This document shows positions 19,009 through 30,470 of a DNA stretch of 64,000 nt, in pieces. Below the pieces are notes generated by a model that worked only from the letters and a program-made list of their open reading frames with translations, did not search any database and had not been told where the DNA came from. The stretch is taken from positions 248,001 to 312,000 of the forward strand of contig NZ_QAYL01000001.1 of the NCBI RefSeq assembly GCF_003408705.1, read 5' to 3'. Made by a program: the position numbers and the translations under genes. This DNA comes from Mycobacterium uberis. Its GTDB lineage: Bacteria; Actinomycetota; Actinomycetes; Mycobacteriales; Mycobacteriaceae. How positions within the stretch are numbered: position 1 is the stretch's first letter; every line of letters starts with the position of its first letter.

Positions 19009-21398
19009 ACTTGATTCTCTTCATCGACTTGGTCGTCATTCCGGTGCCGTAGGTGGGTGTCTGCGGCGGGCGGGGTGGGTCGGTCCAAGTCTGCGCGATC
19101 GGGCTGTCCGCGGAAGCGGTGCCACAGCCGTCTTCCGGCCAATATCATCAACACCGTGGTCGCGGTCAGAGTGATCGCAAAAAGCACTCTACCATAGGCA
19201 TTGGAGTGTATCGACAAACGCACAGGCTCGCCTAGTCGCATGCCTTCCGGGGTGCGTAACGTGACGTCGACAGCGACCCGTTGGGTGAAGTTGACTTCGA
19301 TCGGTACCCGCAGCGGTAAGTATCCAGGCGGCAGTTCGATTTTACCGACGTCAGCAACGGTCATACCGGGTGGTGCGTCGACCTGTAGCCGGACTCGGAT
19401 AGGAACAGCCAGACCGTTGTGCAGCGCCAGGGGGAGGGGACTGTGTTCGGTGGCCAGAGTGTAAGACCCGCCCGGGTTGACGATTGTTACTGCCTCAACG
19501 AAATCATTGATCGTCTTGTTGACGACAGCCAGCCGTTGTTGAGCTAATCCGTTGCGAGTGTCGGGGGGTTCAGACTGGCTCAAGGCACGCAGCATGTCCT
19601 CGCGTAGCGGTGCGGTGTATTGGACGCCGGTTAGCCCGGTACGGTCGTCAGCGGTCAATGCCGAGGTTAGTCCCCACAGTCGGTCAACTTGGCCGGCGAT
19701 GTCGGCGGTGATGTCGTCACTGAACCGGCCTCGTACCGACGAGTAGGAGCCTACTGGCTCGGGTGGCTCGGTGCGTGTCACAGCGTCGGCGATTACCGCT
19801 GGCAACGGTCGTGCCACTGCCAGACCGGAGCGGATTGCAGTCCCCAGCGTCGTCAGCATGGTCTGGGCGTCGTCAGCCTGCAGCTGCCACGACGCCGGTG
19901 GCACCAGTATCTGGCTGCGCGGTGTGGCATCTCGCTCTAAGGCGCGCCACAGCATGGAGCCCAGAGCATCTTGGCGGCGAGCGGTGTCCGAATCATGGAC
20001 GATCCGAACGTTTAGCGAATAGTTCAGATAGGTCGGAACGATGGGGTTGGTTCCCGCGGCAGCCAGCGCGGCACCGACGGCCGGGTCGAATGGCGCGATC
20101 ACCACCCGCGGAGACAACCGTCGAGGTGTGGTGTCGACATCGATGACGGACTCGTTGGTGAAGTCTTGGGTCGGAAAATTGGCGGCTGCTATCGCGACAG
20201 CGTTATTGTTGGCGTTCAGCAGGTCGACCACACGGCTGGTCAACGGGCCGTCGGGCAGCATGATGACGTCACGGATAGAAGTGACATCCAAAATGTGATC
20301 GACGATGTCCCCAACGTTGGTGGTGGCCGCCGCGTTAAGTCTTGGATCGTTAACGCGTTGTAAGGCATCCAGGTCGGCTTGTGCGTAGGGAAGCGACGCC
20401 ACGCATATCCGGTGTGCCAGTGTACGCAACCGGTTCAGCCAGATGACCGCGGCAGTTTGACCGGTGCCCGGGTGTGTCGGGGTGCCAGGTTGCTGCGCTG
20501 GGCCGTCAGGCGAGTCGGACACGACGTAGCCGCCGGCCATCGCGTTGACAGTGATGAGCAGATCTGGATCGACAGCCAGGCACAGTGCCCTGCTGACAAC
20601 ACCGTCAGGGTCAACATCGTGGCCGGTGGCGGTCTCGGCCGTGGTCAACAGAATGTCCAACCGGCCTCCGGGAGCCAGTGAACTCGCCAAGTCATCATCG
20701 ACTAGCCGGACCGGAATGGTTCCACCGGGTATGCCAGGAGATAATCGAGGCCGGTCGGCCAATGGCCACAGCATGGTGATCCACACGGGTTTCGTGGTGT
20801 CTGGCGCGACGGCGGAGTCCAACGTATCGGGTTTGGTAGGGGGCACGCCGACAACGGGCAACAGAAACCGCGCGTTGTCGAGCCGGGCCGGTGTGCCATA
20901 GTCGGGCGTTCCATTGACGTTGACCAGGACTGGGTAGACCCCAGGCTGATCGATGGCCATCGACGGCTTGGTGGTCGAGCGTGTGAAGGCTGAGAGGGTA
21001 AAACCGGTTTCTTGTCCGCGCTGCAATTCCTCAGCTACCGTGACGAAGTCCGCGGCAGGCTGAAACTGGTCGGTGTCACCATCCAGGGAAGTGCGCAACG
21101 CCACCGACGAGTTTACGGCCGATGCGTGTTCAAGCCTGACCATCACGTCGCGAACTGGGCGATCGCCGACATTGGTGACTATGCCGCTAACGGTGACGAC
21201 GGGTTCGCTTGAGGTGGTGACGACGTCCGGGGTTACTTTGTCGATGCGGACACGGACAAACGGGGTTGAATTAGGTTCGTCGGCTGCTGCCTGCGGTGTG
21301 GCAGCGGGTGCGATGAGCAGCACCGCAAAACTAGCCACCATGCCGACCACTACGGCAATGTGCAGCAAACTGGCCAACCAAAGTCTTGGTGCAGTCAC
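19005..21398 (-). CDS. Large membrane-anchored protein (Rv3909 orthologue, DUF6049-like)
   Basis: The 797-residue protein has an N-terminal signal anchor ([21 protein letters not shown]) and a long extracytoplasmic region beginning [20 protein letters not shown], an Ig-like repeat. A single C-terminal helix ([18 protein letters not shown]) is followed by a basic cytoplasmic tail. Function is unknown, but it is invariably found beside mviN in mycobacteria, overlaps it by 4 bp and survives intact here. A role in envelope assembly is an inference from context. Confidence 0.85.
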   Translation of the reverse strand: MTAPRLWLASLLHIAVVVGMVASFAVLLIAPAATPQAAADEPNSTPFVRVRIDKVTPDVVTTSSEPVVTVSGIVTNVGDRPVRDVMVRLEHASAVNSSVALRTSLDGDTDQFQPAADFVTVAEELQRGQETGFTLSAFTRSTTKPSMAIDQPGVYPVLVNVNGTPDYGTPARLDNARFLLPVVGVPPTKPDTLDSAVAPDTTKPVWITMLWPLADRPRLSPGIPGGTIPVRLVDDDLASSLAPGGRLDILLTTAETATGHDVDPDGVVSRALCLAVDPDLLITVNAMAGGYVVSDSPDGPAQQPGTPTHPGTGQTAAVIWLNRLRTLAHRICVASLPYAQADLDALQRVNDPRLNAAATTNVGDIVDHILDVTSIRDVIMLPDGPLTSRVVDLLNANNNAVAIAAANFPTQDFTNESVIDVDTTPRRLSPRVVIAPFDPAVGAALAAAGTNPIVPTYLNYSLNVRIVHDSDTARRQDALGSMLWRALERDATPRSQILVPPASWQLQADDAQTMLTTLGTAIRSGLAVARPLPAVIADAVTRTEPPEPVGSYSSVRGRFSDDITADIAGQVDRLWGLTSALTADDRTGLTGVQYTAPLREDMLRALSQSEPPDTRNGLAQQRLAVVNKTINDFVEAVTIVNPGGSYTLATEHSPLPLALHNGLAVPIRVRLQVDAPPGMTVADVGKIELPPGYLPLRVPIEVNFTQRVAVDVTLRTPEGMRLGEPVRLSIHSNAYGRVLFAITLTATTVLMILAGRRLWHRFRGQPDRADLDRPTPPAADTHLRHRNDDQVDEENQV

Positions 21399-22129
21399 GG
21401 TCCCGGTCCGTGACTGTTTTTCCGGTTGACTGCGGAGTTGTTGGAATGACGGGTGCGGGAATGCGTTTGCGGCCGTCGCCGAGGTAAGCTAGGCGGCAGC
21501 GGCGGAAGCGCAGCTGGACCGCCGGTTTGCAGCTTGTCAATCAGTTTGTTGGCAACCTCAGCCAGGCGACGTTCGTCGGCATAGGCCAGACGGGACGGCA
21601 GTTCTTGCATCGGCACCCAAGCAACCTCGGTGACTTCGAGGTCGTCATCCGACAGCTCGCCACCAGAAAAACGCATCAGATAGTGGTGCACCGTCTTGTG
21701 TACCCGACAGCCGTCAGTAACGAACCAGTAGTCGATGCGCCCCAGCGCGGCGAGAACGCTGCCACGGATTCCAGTCTCCTCGGCGACCTCACGGATGGCG
21801 GTCTGCTCGGCGGTCTCCCCTTGCTCAATATGGCCCTTAGGTAGTGACCACAGCATCCGTCCCCGCCGATCGATGCGACCAATCAGAGCCGCAATCTGAG
21901 TGTCGCGTGGCCCGTCAATACCATCGATAACTAGACCTCCGGCGGACGTTTCGTGCACCGTCCGTAACTGTTCAGACACGTGACGTGGTGAACGGTTGCG
22001 GCGCGGTTTTGCCGCAGTTGTGCCACTAGCTGTTTGCCGGTTTGTATGGTTTTCGGCTAAACGCGCGGCATTACGACCGCGCCGCCGCCCTTGGTGCTGA
22101 CGCGGTTTGGCTTGTTCGCCATCCGACAC
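21395..22129 (-). CDS. mutT4: Nudix hydrolase MutT4
   Basis: A Nudix-family hydrolase. The Nudix box GX5EX7REVXEETGI is intact ([11 protein letters not shown]... REVAEETGI). I choose GTG 22129 (VSDGEQAKP), where homology to MutT4 begins, giving 244 residues. The frame opens earlier at 22192, but those residues look non-homologous. The N-terminal 60 residues are basic and low-complexity. The gene overlaps the Rv3909 orthologue by 4 bp and is divergent from pcnA. Confidence 0.9.
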   Translation of the reverse strand: MSDGEQAKPRQHQGRRRGRNAARLAENHTNRQTASGTTAAKPRRNRSPRHVSEQLRTVHETSAGGLVIDGIDGPRDTQIAALIGRIDRRGRMLWSLPKGHIEQGETAEQTAIREVAEETGIRGSVLAALGRIDYWFVTDGCRVHKTVHHYLMRFSGGELSDDDLEVTEVAWVPMQELPSRLAYADERRLAEVANKLIDKLQTGGPAALPPLPPSLPRRRPQTHSRTRHSNNSAVNRKNSHGPGP

Positions 22130-22284
22130 CAAGCGATAGTAGCTGGCACGAGCCGATCTTCGGGACATGCGCGTCACTAAGTACAGATGCACTGCGGCGC
22201 ACCAGGCTCATGGTTGGATCGCTTAGACGACCGGGCAGGGTCTCCGTGTCAGTCCTCATCGTCGTCCGACTAGGCTGATCGAAC

Positions 22285-23727
22285 GTGCCTGAAGCCATCC
22301 AGGATGCTGACTTGCTGACCGTAGCAGCGGTCGCTCTAAATCGGCACACCCCTGTGTTGTGTGCCCTTGGCTCGGCGTTCGCTGGGGCAGGTCACGAATT
22401 ATACCTCGTGGGCGGTTCGGTGCGAGATGCTCTGCTGGGTAGGTTGAACTCACCTGATTTTGATTTCGCCACTGACGCCCACCCTGAACAGGTGCAACAA
22501 ATTGTGCGGCAATGGGCCGACAATATGTGGGAGGTGGGCATTGAATTCGGCACCATCGGGGTCGGCAAGGACGATTATCGCTTGGAGATCACCACATTTC
22601 GCACCGACTGTTACGACCAATTGTCACGCAATCCAAAGGTACGGTTCGGCGACCATCTCGACGACGATTTAGTGCGCCGAGACTTCACAGTGAACGCGAT
22701 GGCTGTGCGCATCACCTCTGATGGTCCGGGCGAATTCCTTGATCCGCTGGGTGGTTTGGCCGCGCTGCGGGCCCGAGTGTTGGAGACCCCGGCTGCACCG
22801 TCGGTATCGTTCGGCGACGACCCATTGCGGATGCTGCGCGCCGCGCGATTCGTCTCCCAACTCGGTTTCGCTGTTGCCCCGCAGGTGTACACGGCGATCG
22901 AAGAGATGGCCCCGCAGCTGGCCCGCATCAGTGCAGAGCGGGTGTCTGCCGAACTGGACAAACTGTTGCTTGCCAACGACCCAGTGGCTGGTATCGACTT
23001 GCTAGTGCAGACCGGGATGGGTGAGGTAGTGTTGCCCGAAATCGGGGGCATGCGGATGGCTATCGATGAACACCACCAACACAAGGATGTCTACCAGCAT
23101 TCGCTGACGGTGCTGCGCCAGGCGATCGCGCTAGAAGATGACGGCCCGGACTTGGTGCTGCGTTGGGCGGCACTGTTACATGATATCGGTAAGCCTGCCA
23201 CTCGACGCCACGAGTCAAACGGCGGCGTGAGCTTCCACCATCATGAGGTGGTTGGTGCCAAGATGGTCCGGAAACGGATGCGCGCATTGAAGTACGCTAA
23301 GCAGCTGGTTTACGATGTCTCGCAGTTGGTGTATATGCATCTGCGGTTTCACGGTTACGGCGAAGGGAAGTGGACTGATTCTGCGGTGCGTCGCTACGTC
23401 ACTGATGCTGGGCCGCTATTGTCGCGGCTGCATAAGCTGGTGCGTGCTGACTGTACGACCCGCAACCAACGCCGAGCCGCCCGACTACAGGCCAGCTATG
23501 ATCGATTAGAAGCCCGGATCGCTGAGTTGGCTGTGCAGGAGAATCTAGCCCGGGTGCGCCCCGATCTAGACGGCAACCAGATCATGGCGTTACTGGACAT
23601 CTCGGCAGGCCCGCAAGTTGGTGAAGCGTGGCGTTTTCTCAAGGAACTGCGACTAGACCGCGGGCCGTTGACCAACGAAGAGGCCACTGCGGAGCTGCTG
23701 TCTTGGTGGAAAACCCGGCAGTCGTAG
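22285..23727 (+). CDS. pcnA: CCA-adding tRNA nucleotidyltransferase (PcnA)
   Basis: Adds CCA to tRNA 3' ends. The 480-residue product has the nucleotidyltransferase motif LYLVGGSVRDALLG with the catalytic DFDFATD, the RRDFTVNAMA motif, and an HD-type domain (LLHDIGKPATRR). Length equals that of M. tuberculosis PcnA. The start is GTG at 22285. It matters here because tRNA-Val(CAC) in this window does not encode its own CCA. Confidence 0.95.
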   Translation: MPEAIQDADLLTVAAVALNRHTPVLCALGSAFAGAGHELYLVGGSVRDALLGRLNSPDFDFATDAHPEQVQQIVRQWADNMWEVGIEFGTIGVGKDDYRLEITTFRTDCYDQLSRNPKVRFGDHLDDDLVRRDFTVNAMAVRITSDGPGEFLDPLGGLAALRARVLETPAAPSVSFGDDPLRMLRAARFVSQLGFAVAPQVYTAIEEMAPQLARISAERVSAELDKLLLANDPVAGIDLLVQTGMGEVVLPEIGGMRMAIDEHHQHKDVYQHSLTVLRQAIALEDDGPDLVLRWAALLHDIGKPATRRHESNGGVSFHHHEVVGAKMVRKRMRALKYAKQLVYDVSQLVYMHLRFHGYGEGKWTDSAVRRYVTDAGPLLSRLHKLVRADCTTRNQRRAARLQASYDRLEARIAELAVQENLARVRPDLDGNQIMALLDISAGPQVGEAWRFLKELRLDRGPLTNEEATAELLSWWKTRQS

Positions 23728-25379
23728 GGGAATCCGTAACACTTTCGAAGTGTCGGAATAGTCGTTAAGCGCGTCGGATCCTCGTAACTGGCATCAAGTC
23801 AAAATCGTGTCATCATCGTCTCAGGTTTTTAATTACGTGCTATCGGTGGCTACCGTGTACAGCATGGGCGCACCACGCAGCAAGAGTTTGATCGGGTCTT
23901 GGGTAGCAGCCACGGCACTCGGCATTGGGATAATAGGATGGTCACCCGAAACAATAGGATCGGTGAATGCTTACCCACCAATTCACCCGGGTGAGGTTAA
24001 CATGCCGATCTGAAGATCAGCTTTTAGCGGTTTACGTCAACGAAGTCACAGCGCTAGTGTGGGCTAAGTATCCGGTACTGTTTGCCCAGCAGGCGATCAA
24101 TCGAATTTTGTAGATGGCAAACAATACGCCACGCGGAGTCAACAACAAAGTCAGTCTGTGGTGTGGTAGGCTCAGTAGCTGCGCTCACTACTGTGTTTAT
24201 GGGAAAACGACTTCCGGTAGCGGTTGTAGTTCGCGTGCTCAAGCCGACAATATTTCCGCCACCTCACAATCGCCGCGTTCACAATATGGTGTGGGTATTA
24301 GCCGACGTGATTAGGGCTGCCGTCCCGGTGGCTTCGCTAATTGTTTAGGCTCAGCGAGAGCAATGAGAGACATGATCAATTGCACTGCAACGAGGTTGCA
24401 CTGTTTCGCGCGGGGGTGACAGGGCACAAGAGCGAGTTGCGTAACCGGATGGCGGATATTGGTTTCTTTAGCCGTGATTCCACCACCAGTAGTGAAAAGA
24501 CATTGAGTGGTACGCCGAGATCATTTTGAAGTGCGGACACCTCAGCCTGTTACATACACTTCAGACACTACGAGTCAGGCCATTCGTAATCTGATCGATG
24601 TCCGTTCGCACAATCGTGTTTTCCACCATATATCAGTGCCTGGAGACATGATATTCACGACGCGAGTCAACCCCAGTATCAACGCAATATGCACGGCACT
24701 GCAGGTCACCGTCAACGTCCGGTCAATGGTAAATAAAATGGATGGCGTCTACGGAACAAGCACAATCTTGGGTAAGCAGCAGATACGTGGACGTGGTTTG
24801 CTATATGGGTTTGGAGCTCCAATGAACACCGCTGACATCGGCATAATCTCTACGTGTCGTATGGGATGCTGCCAAACCTTACCCGTATTACGAGCAGTAA
24901 CGCTGTGAATATGGTGTTATCTGGGAGAACGACCTGTAAGTTTTTTGTTCTTGGTTTTCACACTGCCTGCGAAATACTCAACTGGTCGGGTTGGACGAGC
25001 AATGTACTGGTTAATCCCACTGCACGCGAAGTGATTTCGCTCTCTGTTTAACACGAGATGCTCAACCGGTTCCTACTATTCGCCGATAGGTACTCATCAC
25101 GCCCGCTTGCGTGGGATGGTGCACAATATCTTCATGCTGTCATTCGTCGCTGGGATGCACCCTGGAGTCAAGATTATCGCATTGGCACTGATCGACTATC
25201 TTGCACTTAACACTGGTATTTGACTTCATGACTGACGTCGCCATGCTCATGTCAGCAGCTGTTGCTAGGAATGGATAGATTTGGACACTGGTACCTCGAG
25301 GTTTTTGTACAATGACAAGTCCCGACTAACATCCAAATACCCAGGTCCTCGCTGATGACGAGAAAGTTACCAACAGCAC
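23728..25379. other. Eroded DNA downstream of pcnA
   Basis: About 1.6 kb without a recognisable gene, at the place where M. tuberculosis has Rv3906c-Rv3884c (cpnT, ESX-2). An open frame at 23807-24013 (68 codons) contains a signal-peptide-like stretch followed by a Pro-rich end. One at 24507-24908 (133 codons) has no family resemblance I can see. Both may be chance frames or gene shards. Confidence 0.5.
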
Positions 25380-26030
25380 AACCATTTTCGGTTCTGTTGG
25401 CATGGATTTTCTTCTGCTGGCCGCCGATCGTCGATTTTATTAGGATGAGAAACTTATTCGATCTTGTCGCTTCCGATCCCGAGCTTGATGACGTCGCCAT
25501 CATGATAATGCTCATTGCCGTCGCAAGCCGAAAAAACCACCGCTAACCTGTTAGGAGCGGCAATGGTTCGACTGCTTACACCCCAATGCGACGGTGACCG
25601 TATCAGCCGATAACGTTAACTCTGCCGATCCGCCATTGGTCACCGAGCTCGTGAGGCTTAATGCATCCGTACACACTGCAGGACGCAACCGCTATCCAGG
25701 ATCATGTCATCGGCGTCGTCGACATCACACGGGGCTAACAAACAGTCGTCGTCTTACCGACCGTCAACCGTGATCCCGCCGTCTTTGATGAGCTGAGCAA
25801 ATTCCGGCTGGGCCGCCCCGACCTAACACCCTTGACGTTCGGCTACACTATGTACTGTTGCGTGGGTCCCACGTTAGCTCGACTAGAAATCACGGTGGCA
25901 CTGCGCGAAATATTGACCTCTCCAACGAGAGTTGGTGGGATCATCGGTCTGGGGCGACACCACGGCAATCTACGAGCCACAAACAGTACCTACGATCTCT
26001 CGATGTTGTTACCAACCCATTTAGGGGAGC
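25380..26030 (+). pseudogene. Cytochrome P450 relic
   Basis: Three frames give successive P450 pieces in the right order. These are an I-helix region (LFDLVASDPELDDVAIMIML and TTANLLGAAMV), the beta region (QDHVIGVVDITRG, then TVVVLPTVNRDPAVFDELSK), and the heme loop FGYTMYCCVGPTLARLE, corresponding to FGxGxHxCxGxxLARLE with the cysteine ligand retained. Multiple stops and frameshifts break it. I saw no clear N-terminal half upstream. Confidence 0.85.
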
Positions 26031-26409
26031 CGCGTGCGGGTTTTCGTCCCTGATGGCACTGGAGTACTTAACGATCACCCGCTTATCTTCGCTTCCAATG
26101 GGCCCTTTACATCACTGACACCACCCAGCTGGTTGACGCTAGCTCACCTCACATCATAATTTAGGATTTCCCATGGTGGATGTAGTATGCATGCCGGATT
26201 GAAATGTTGCGCCCCGAACTGTGTGGGTTGGTCCCATATAGTTCGGTAGATCGTCGCTAAGACTACAAGGGACCGCTTAACTACATTTAAGTCTAAAATG
26301 CACTCAGGTGTGTCACGTAGATTCAGTGCTCGAGCAGATCGTTTCAAGCAGCTAGGCGTAATAAGCCAGACTAGCGCAACAGCTAGCGACATGAATGGAG
26401 TAATCGGGG

Positions 26410-27747
26410 GTGCACCGTATCTTGCTGATGACGGTGGCGCTAACATTGCTGTTCGCGCCTCCCGCGCTGGCGATCAGCCCACCCTCAATCGACCCGGGCG
26501 CGGTGCCGCCCGATGTGACAGGACCTGATCTGCCCGCCGAGCAGAAGGTGCTGTGTTCGGCGCCCACAACGCTGCCGGATTCCAATTTCCACGATCCACC
26601 CCGGAGCAACACATATATAGGTGTTAGTGATGCACACAAGTTCGCAATCGGGACTGGGGTGACAGTGGCCGTGATCGACACTGGCGTTGAGGCCTCGCCA
26701 CAGGTCCCAGCGGAACCCGGTGGCGATTTCGTCGATCAAGCCGGTAATGGACTATCCGATTGTGATGCGCATGGAACGCTAACCGCTTCCATCATCGGTG
26801 GTCGACCCGCACCCACCGACGGGTTCATCGGTGTCGCGCCCGACGTGCGTTTGCTCTCGTTGCGACAAACCTCAGAGGCTTTTCAACCAATCAACGCGCA
26901 ACTCAACGCCAATGATCCCAACTCGACACCAGCGGCTGGTTCTGTTCGCAGCCTGGCTCGCGCGGTGATGCACGCCGCCAATCTTGGTGCGAGCGTGATC
27001 AATATCAGCGAAGCAGCCTGCTATAAGGCGAATAGGTTGATCGATGAATCGACGTTGGGTGCAGCGATCAACTACGCTGTCAACGCCAAGGGTGTGGTGA
27101 TCATCGTCGCGGCAGGTAACATCGGCGGGGATTGCACGCAGAACCCGATGCCTGATGCGTCAATACCCAACGACCCACGTGGCTGGGATAAGGTGCAGAC
27201 AATTGTCACACCAGCGTGGTATGCACCGTTGGTACTCGCCGTCGGCGGTGTCGCACAGAACGGAATGCCGAGTCAGTTTTCGGTACACGGGCCATGGGTA
27301 GGCGTCGCAGCACCGGCGGAAGACATTGTCGCATTGGGTTATAAAGGTGAGCCGGTGAATGCGCTGCAAGGCAAGGAAGGGCCGATCCCAATCGCCGGCA
27401 CTTCGTTCGCCGCCGCATATGTTTCGGGTCTGGCGGCCCTGCTGCGACAGCGATTTCCTGACTTAACGCCGACTCAGATCATCAACCGGATCACTGCCAC
27501 CGCGCGCCATCCCGGAGGTGGAGTCGACGACGCCGTCGGCGCAGGTGTCGTCAATGCCGTGGCAGCGCTTACCTGGGATATTCCGCCGGGTCCCGTGTCA
27601 GAGCCGTTCAATGTCAGAAGAATTCCGCCGCCGGTAATCACGCCGAGCCCTGATCGTAGGCCGATCATGTTTGTGGCGCTGGGGATCTTGGGCTTATTTA
27701 TGGCGTTGGGACTGGGTGTACTGGTTGGGTGGGCGTTACGACGCTAA
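26410..27747 (+). CDS. mycP1: Mycosin-1, ESX-1 subtilisin-like protease
   Basis: MycP1 is the membrane-bound serine protease of the ESX-1 type VII secretion system; it stabilises the secretion complex and cleaves EspB. The 445-residue product has a signal peptide (1-22) and the catalytic triad Asp90 (VIDTG), His121 (CDAHGT) and Ser332 (AGTSFAA). A C-terminal membrane helix (IMFVALGILGLFMALGLGVL) is followed by RR. Residue numbers coincide with those of M. tuberculosis MycP1. The start is GTG 26410. It overlaps eccE1 by one base (TAATG). Confidence 0.96.
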   Translation: MHRILLMTVALTLLFAPPALAISPPSIDPGAVPPDVTGPDLPAEQKVLCSAPTTLPDSNFHDPPRSNTYIGVSDAHKFAIGTGVTVAVIDTGVEASPQVPAEPGGDFVDQAGNGLSDCDAHGTLTASIIGGRPAPTDGFIGVAPDVRLLSLRQTSEAFQPINAQLNANDPNSTPAAGSVRSLARAVMHAANLGASVINISEAACYKANRLIDESTLGAAINYAVNAKGVVIIVAAGNIGGDCTQNPMPDASIPNDPRGWDKVQTIVTPAWYAPLVLAVGGVAQNGMPSQFSVHGPWVGVAAPAEDIVALGYKGEPVNALQGKEGPIPIAGTSFAAAYVSGLAALLRQRFPDLTPTQIINRITATARHPGGGVDDAVGAGVVNAVAALTWDIPPGPVSEPFNVRRIPPPVITPSPDRRPIMFVALGILGLFMALGLGVLVGWALRR

Positions 27748-29135
27748 TGAGAAATCCGATACAGTTATGTTTCAGCACAGGGTGTGCATTACTCGCCGCG
27801 GTATTGGCCCCGTCATGCGTCATGTTGTTTTTCCGAACGCAATATTGGTGGGTCGGTATTTCGCTGGTGGCGCTGGTCGTGATCCTGACCTTAGTTCAAT
27901 TTTCCGGACGCCGGTTAAGCGGCTGGCTGATGGCACTCTATTTATTTTTCCGGCGTCGTCATAAGCCGCTGGACACCCCATCGGAGCCGGTAGTCGGTGC
28001 CACCGTGAAACCAGCAGACCACGTTGCCGTGCGTTGGCAAGACGGGTTTCTAGTCTCAGTTGTCGAACTGATTCCCAGACCATTTACGCCAACAGTCATC
28101 GTGGATGGAGAGGCACAGACCGACGACTTCCTGGAAACCCGGCTGTTGGAGCACCTGTTGTCGGTGCACTGCCCAGATTTGGAGGCGGTTGTTGTGTCGG
28201 CGGGTTATCGTGTTGGCCATGTCGCGTCGCCGGACGTTGTGAACCTGTACCAGCAGGTAATCGGTGCTGACCCGGCGCCCGCGCATCGCCGGACCTGGAT
28301 CCTGCTGCGTGCCGACCCAGTGTGCACCCGCAAGTCCGCGCAGCGGCGTGACGCCGGCGTCGCAGGGCTAGCCCGGTATTTGGTCGCGTCCACGACGCGT
28401 ATCGCAGATCAGTTGGCTAGTCACGGTATGGACGCGGTCTGTGGCCGCAGCTTCGATGACATCGACCACGCTACTGATGTTGGCTTCGTGCGGGAAAAGT
28501 GGTCGATGATCGAGGGGCGAGACGCCTATAGTGTCGCCTATATCGCGCCCGCTGGTCCGGATGCATGGTGGTCGGTGCGGGCCGACCACACGATCACCAG
28601 GGTCCAGGTGACTCCTGGGAAGACGCCGCGGGCCATGGTGGTGCTGACAACACTCGGAAAACCGAAAACGCCACGCGGGTTTTATTGCCTGCTCGGTGGC
28701 CAACAGCCGGCGTTGTTGGGCCGCAGCTTCGTCGCCTACCAGCATTGCCAGCTGCCGATCGGATCAGCGGGTGTGCTTATCGGCGAGACGGTGAACCGGT
28801 GCCCAGTCTACATGCCGTTCGACGATGTCGACGTAAGTATCAGCTTGGGTGACGCTCAAACGTTCACGCAGTTCGCTGTACGTGCAGCAGCTGCAGGTGG
28901 CATAGTTACTCTCGGGCAGCAATTCGAGAAATTTACTGGGCTGATCGGCGGATATATCGGGTCGGTGGCGAAAGTGACATGGCCGAATGCGACGACCTAT
29001 CTGGGCCCCCACCCCGGCAGTGAGCGAGTGATACTTGGGCACGACACTATCAGCACTCCGCGGCATCGCAAGTTGCCGATCCGCCGGATTTCTCCACCCG
29101 AGGAAAACCATTACCAGATGACGCTGCCGAAGTAA
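27747..29135 (+). CDS. eccE1: ESX-1 secretion system membrane protein EccE1
   Basis: EccE1 is a core component at the periphery of the ESX-1 membrane complex. Using ATG 27747 (MRNPIQLCFSTG) gives 462 residues, the length of the M. tuberculosis protein; the earlier in-frame start at 27729 lies inside mycP1. Two N-terminal transmembrane segments (within residues 12-55) precede a soluble domain with GATVKPADHVAVRW and TPRHRKLPIRRISPPEE near the C-terminus. In M. tuberculosis espB is nearby; here 4 kb of relics intervene. Confidence 0.95.
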   Translation: MRNPIQLCFSTGCALLAAVLAPSCVMLFFRTQYWWVGISLVALVVILTLVQFSGRRLSGWLMALYLFFRRRHKPLDTPSEPVVGATVKPADHVAVRWQDGFLVSVVELIPRPFTPTVIVDGEAQTDDFLETRLLEHLLSVHCPDLEAVVVSAGYRVGHVASPDVVNLYQQVIGADPAPAHRRTWILLRADPVCTRKSAQRRDAGVAGLARYLVASTTRIADQLASHGMDAVCGRSFDDIDHATDVGFVREKWSMIEGRDAYSVAYIAPAGPDAWWSVRADHTITRVQVTPGKTPRAMVVLTTLGKPKTPRGFYCLLGGQQPALLGRSFVAYQHCQLPIGSAGVLIGETVNRCPVYMPFDDVDVSISLGDAQTFTQFAVRAAAAGGIVTLGQQFEKFTGLIGGYIGSVAKVTWPNATTYLGPHPGSERVILGHDTISTPRHRKLPIRRISPPEENHYQMTLPK

Positions 29136-29639
29136 CGATGAGCTGTGATAGCCACTGCTGTGCAGTATGATCTGGATGTCGACCTCGATGTTGTGGGCTA
29201 TAACTGCATCGGGTATAGCATAGTGATACAAGGATTTGGCTTGAGGACCATTGATTTAAACGACAGATAATAACTGCACTATGCAATATAGTGCAGTATT
29301 GTTCATAGTTCCATCGAGGTTCGCGATCTACGCATTGTCTTTCCGGAACCATTTTGACGCCACCAGCTGATCTAGCGCACGGCGATTCACTCTTATCTGC
29401 AGCAGGAGCACCGTGTCTCTACGTGCATCGAAAAAACCTATCTTACCTTGTAGTTCTGTGTGACAGTTTACTCAACTGACGTTAGCGTTGATCAGCGCCT
29501 GACGTTTTCACTGGAAAGAGTGGCCTGAGCTATCCTGATCTCGTCTGCGATGAGTTCATCCGATCGCAACCGTCAAACAATTTGCCCAAGGGTACCTATT
29601 TTGTGGTCTAATTGCTATGCGGTATGGGGTTGGTGGGTC
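29136..29639. other. Gene-free stretch after eccE1
   Basis: About 500 bp with no recognisable gene or repeat. A diffuse imperfect palindromic tract around 29220-29320 contains repeated gcac/gtgc words. Confidence 0.4.
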
Positions 29640-30470
29640 GTGGTCCACTACAGGGTGAATTCCGTTGGGGTGAGTTCACAGTAGACGGAGTTGGGTCTAT
29701 TGGCGTTGTAGTCGCGGCACCAGTCTTCGATGATCACCTTGGGTTTCCAGCAGCGAGCCGGAGCCCCATGAGTTGAGCGGTCTATCGTGTAGCTGGCCGT
29801 TGAAGGACTCGATCCAGGTGTTTTGCTACGGCGAGCCTGGATCGATGAAAAGTTAACTGGTGTTATTTAATCAACACCAATCACTCACCGCGTGTGCTAC
29901 GAATTCAGGGCTGTTGTCAAAAGCGAATTTAGTGTACCGTTTCTCGGTGCAGAACCACGTGCTCTATCGACGTAGATAGCAAAGGCTTCACGAGTGAACT
30001 CGTATTAGTGATATCCAGATACGGCACACCTCGTTGAATTCTTGCCTGGCCATGAGGAGTTTGTTACCCCGGCGAGTTTGTGGATGATCTGATCCAGCTT
30101 ATACCACCGGTGTCTGCTAGCCGTGTCTGGCGTTGTAGAAAACGCGCATGCCACGATCACTCGGGAGCAGCAACCCAAGATGGCACAGTGGCCTAATTTG
30201 CCGTCGCATGCGGGATGCTCGGTGATGGCGGTACATCACAGCTCGTTGGGTGAGTCATGGTGAACTGCCGAGTGATCAGGTCCGTGGGGTGTATCTATGC
30301 AACGTCCTGGTCGTGGTAGTCCGTAGAGACCTCGCTTGGACACGATCGCTTTGTGACCAATTTACGGTTGTGTTCATGCCATAGTCGGCTAGCAGAGCGG
30401 TGCGGACATGTCGACGACTACACACGTTGCGGAAGCGTTGGTGGATCTCGGTGATGGTGTCGGCCATAGT
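29640..30470 (-). mobile_element. IS3-family transposase relic
   Basis: Minus-strand frames show the C-terminal part of an IS3-type integrase. The pieces are VIIEDWCRDYNANRPNSVYC and ELTPTEF (IS3 C-terminal motif), WIESFNGQLHDRPLNS, FIDPGSP, and FDNSPEFVAHAVSDWC (the DNGPEF catalytic region, with G replaced by S). A further piece (HQRFRNVCSRRHVRTALL) resembles the upstream HTH_21 region. Stops and frameshifts make it inactive. No terminal inverted repeats were identified. Confidence 0.8.

Noticed and set aside
24507..24908. 133-codon frame in eroded DNA
   Set aside because: No motif, no clear ribosome site, overlapping other frames; reported only as part of the eroded region.
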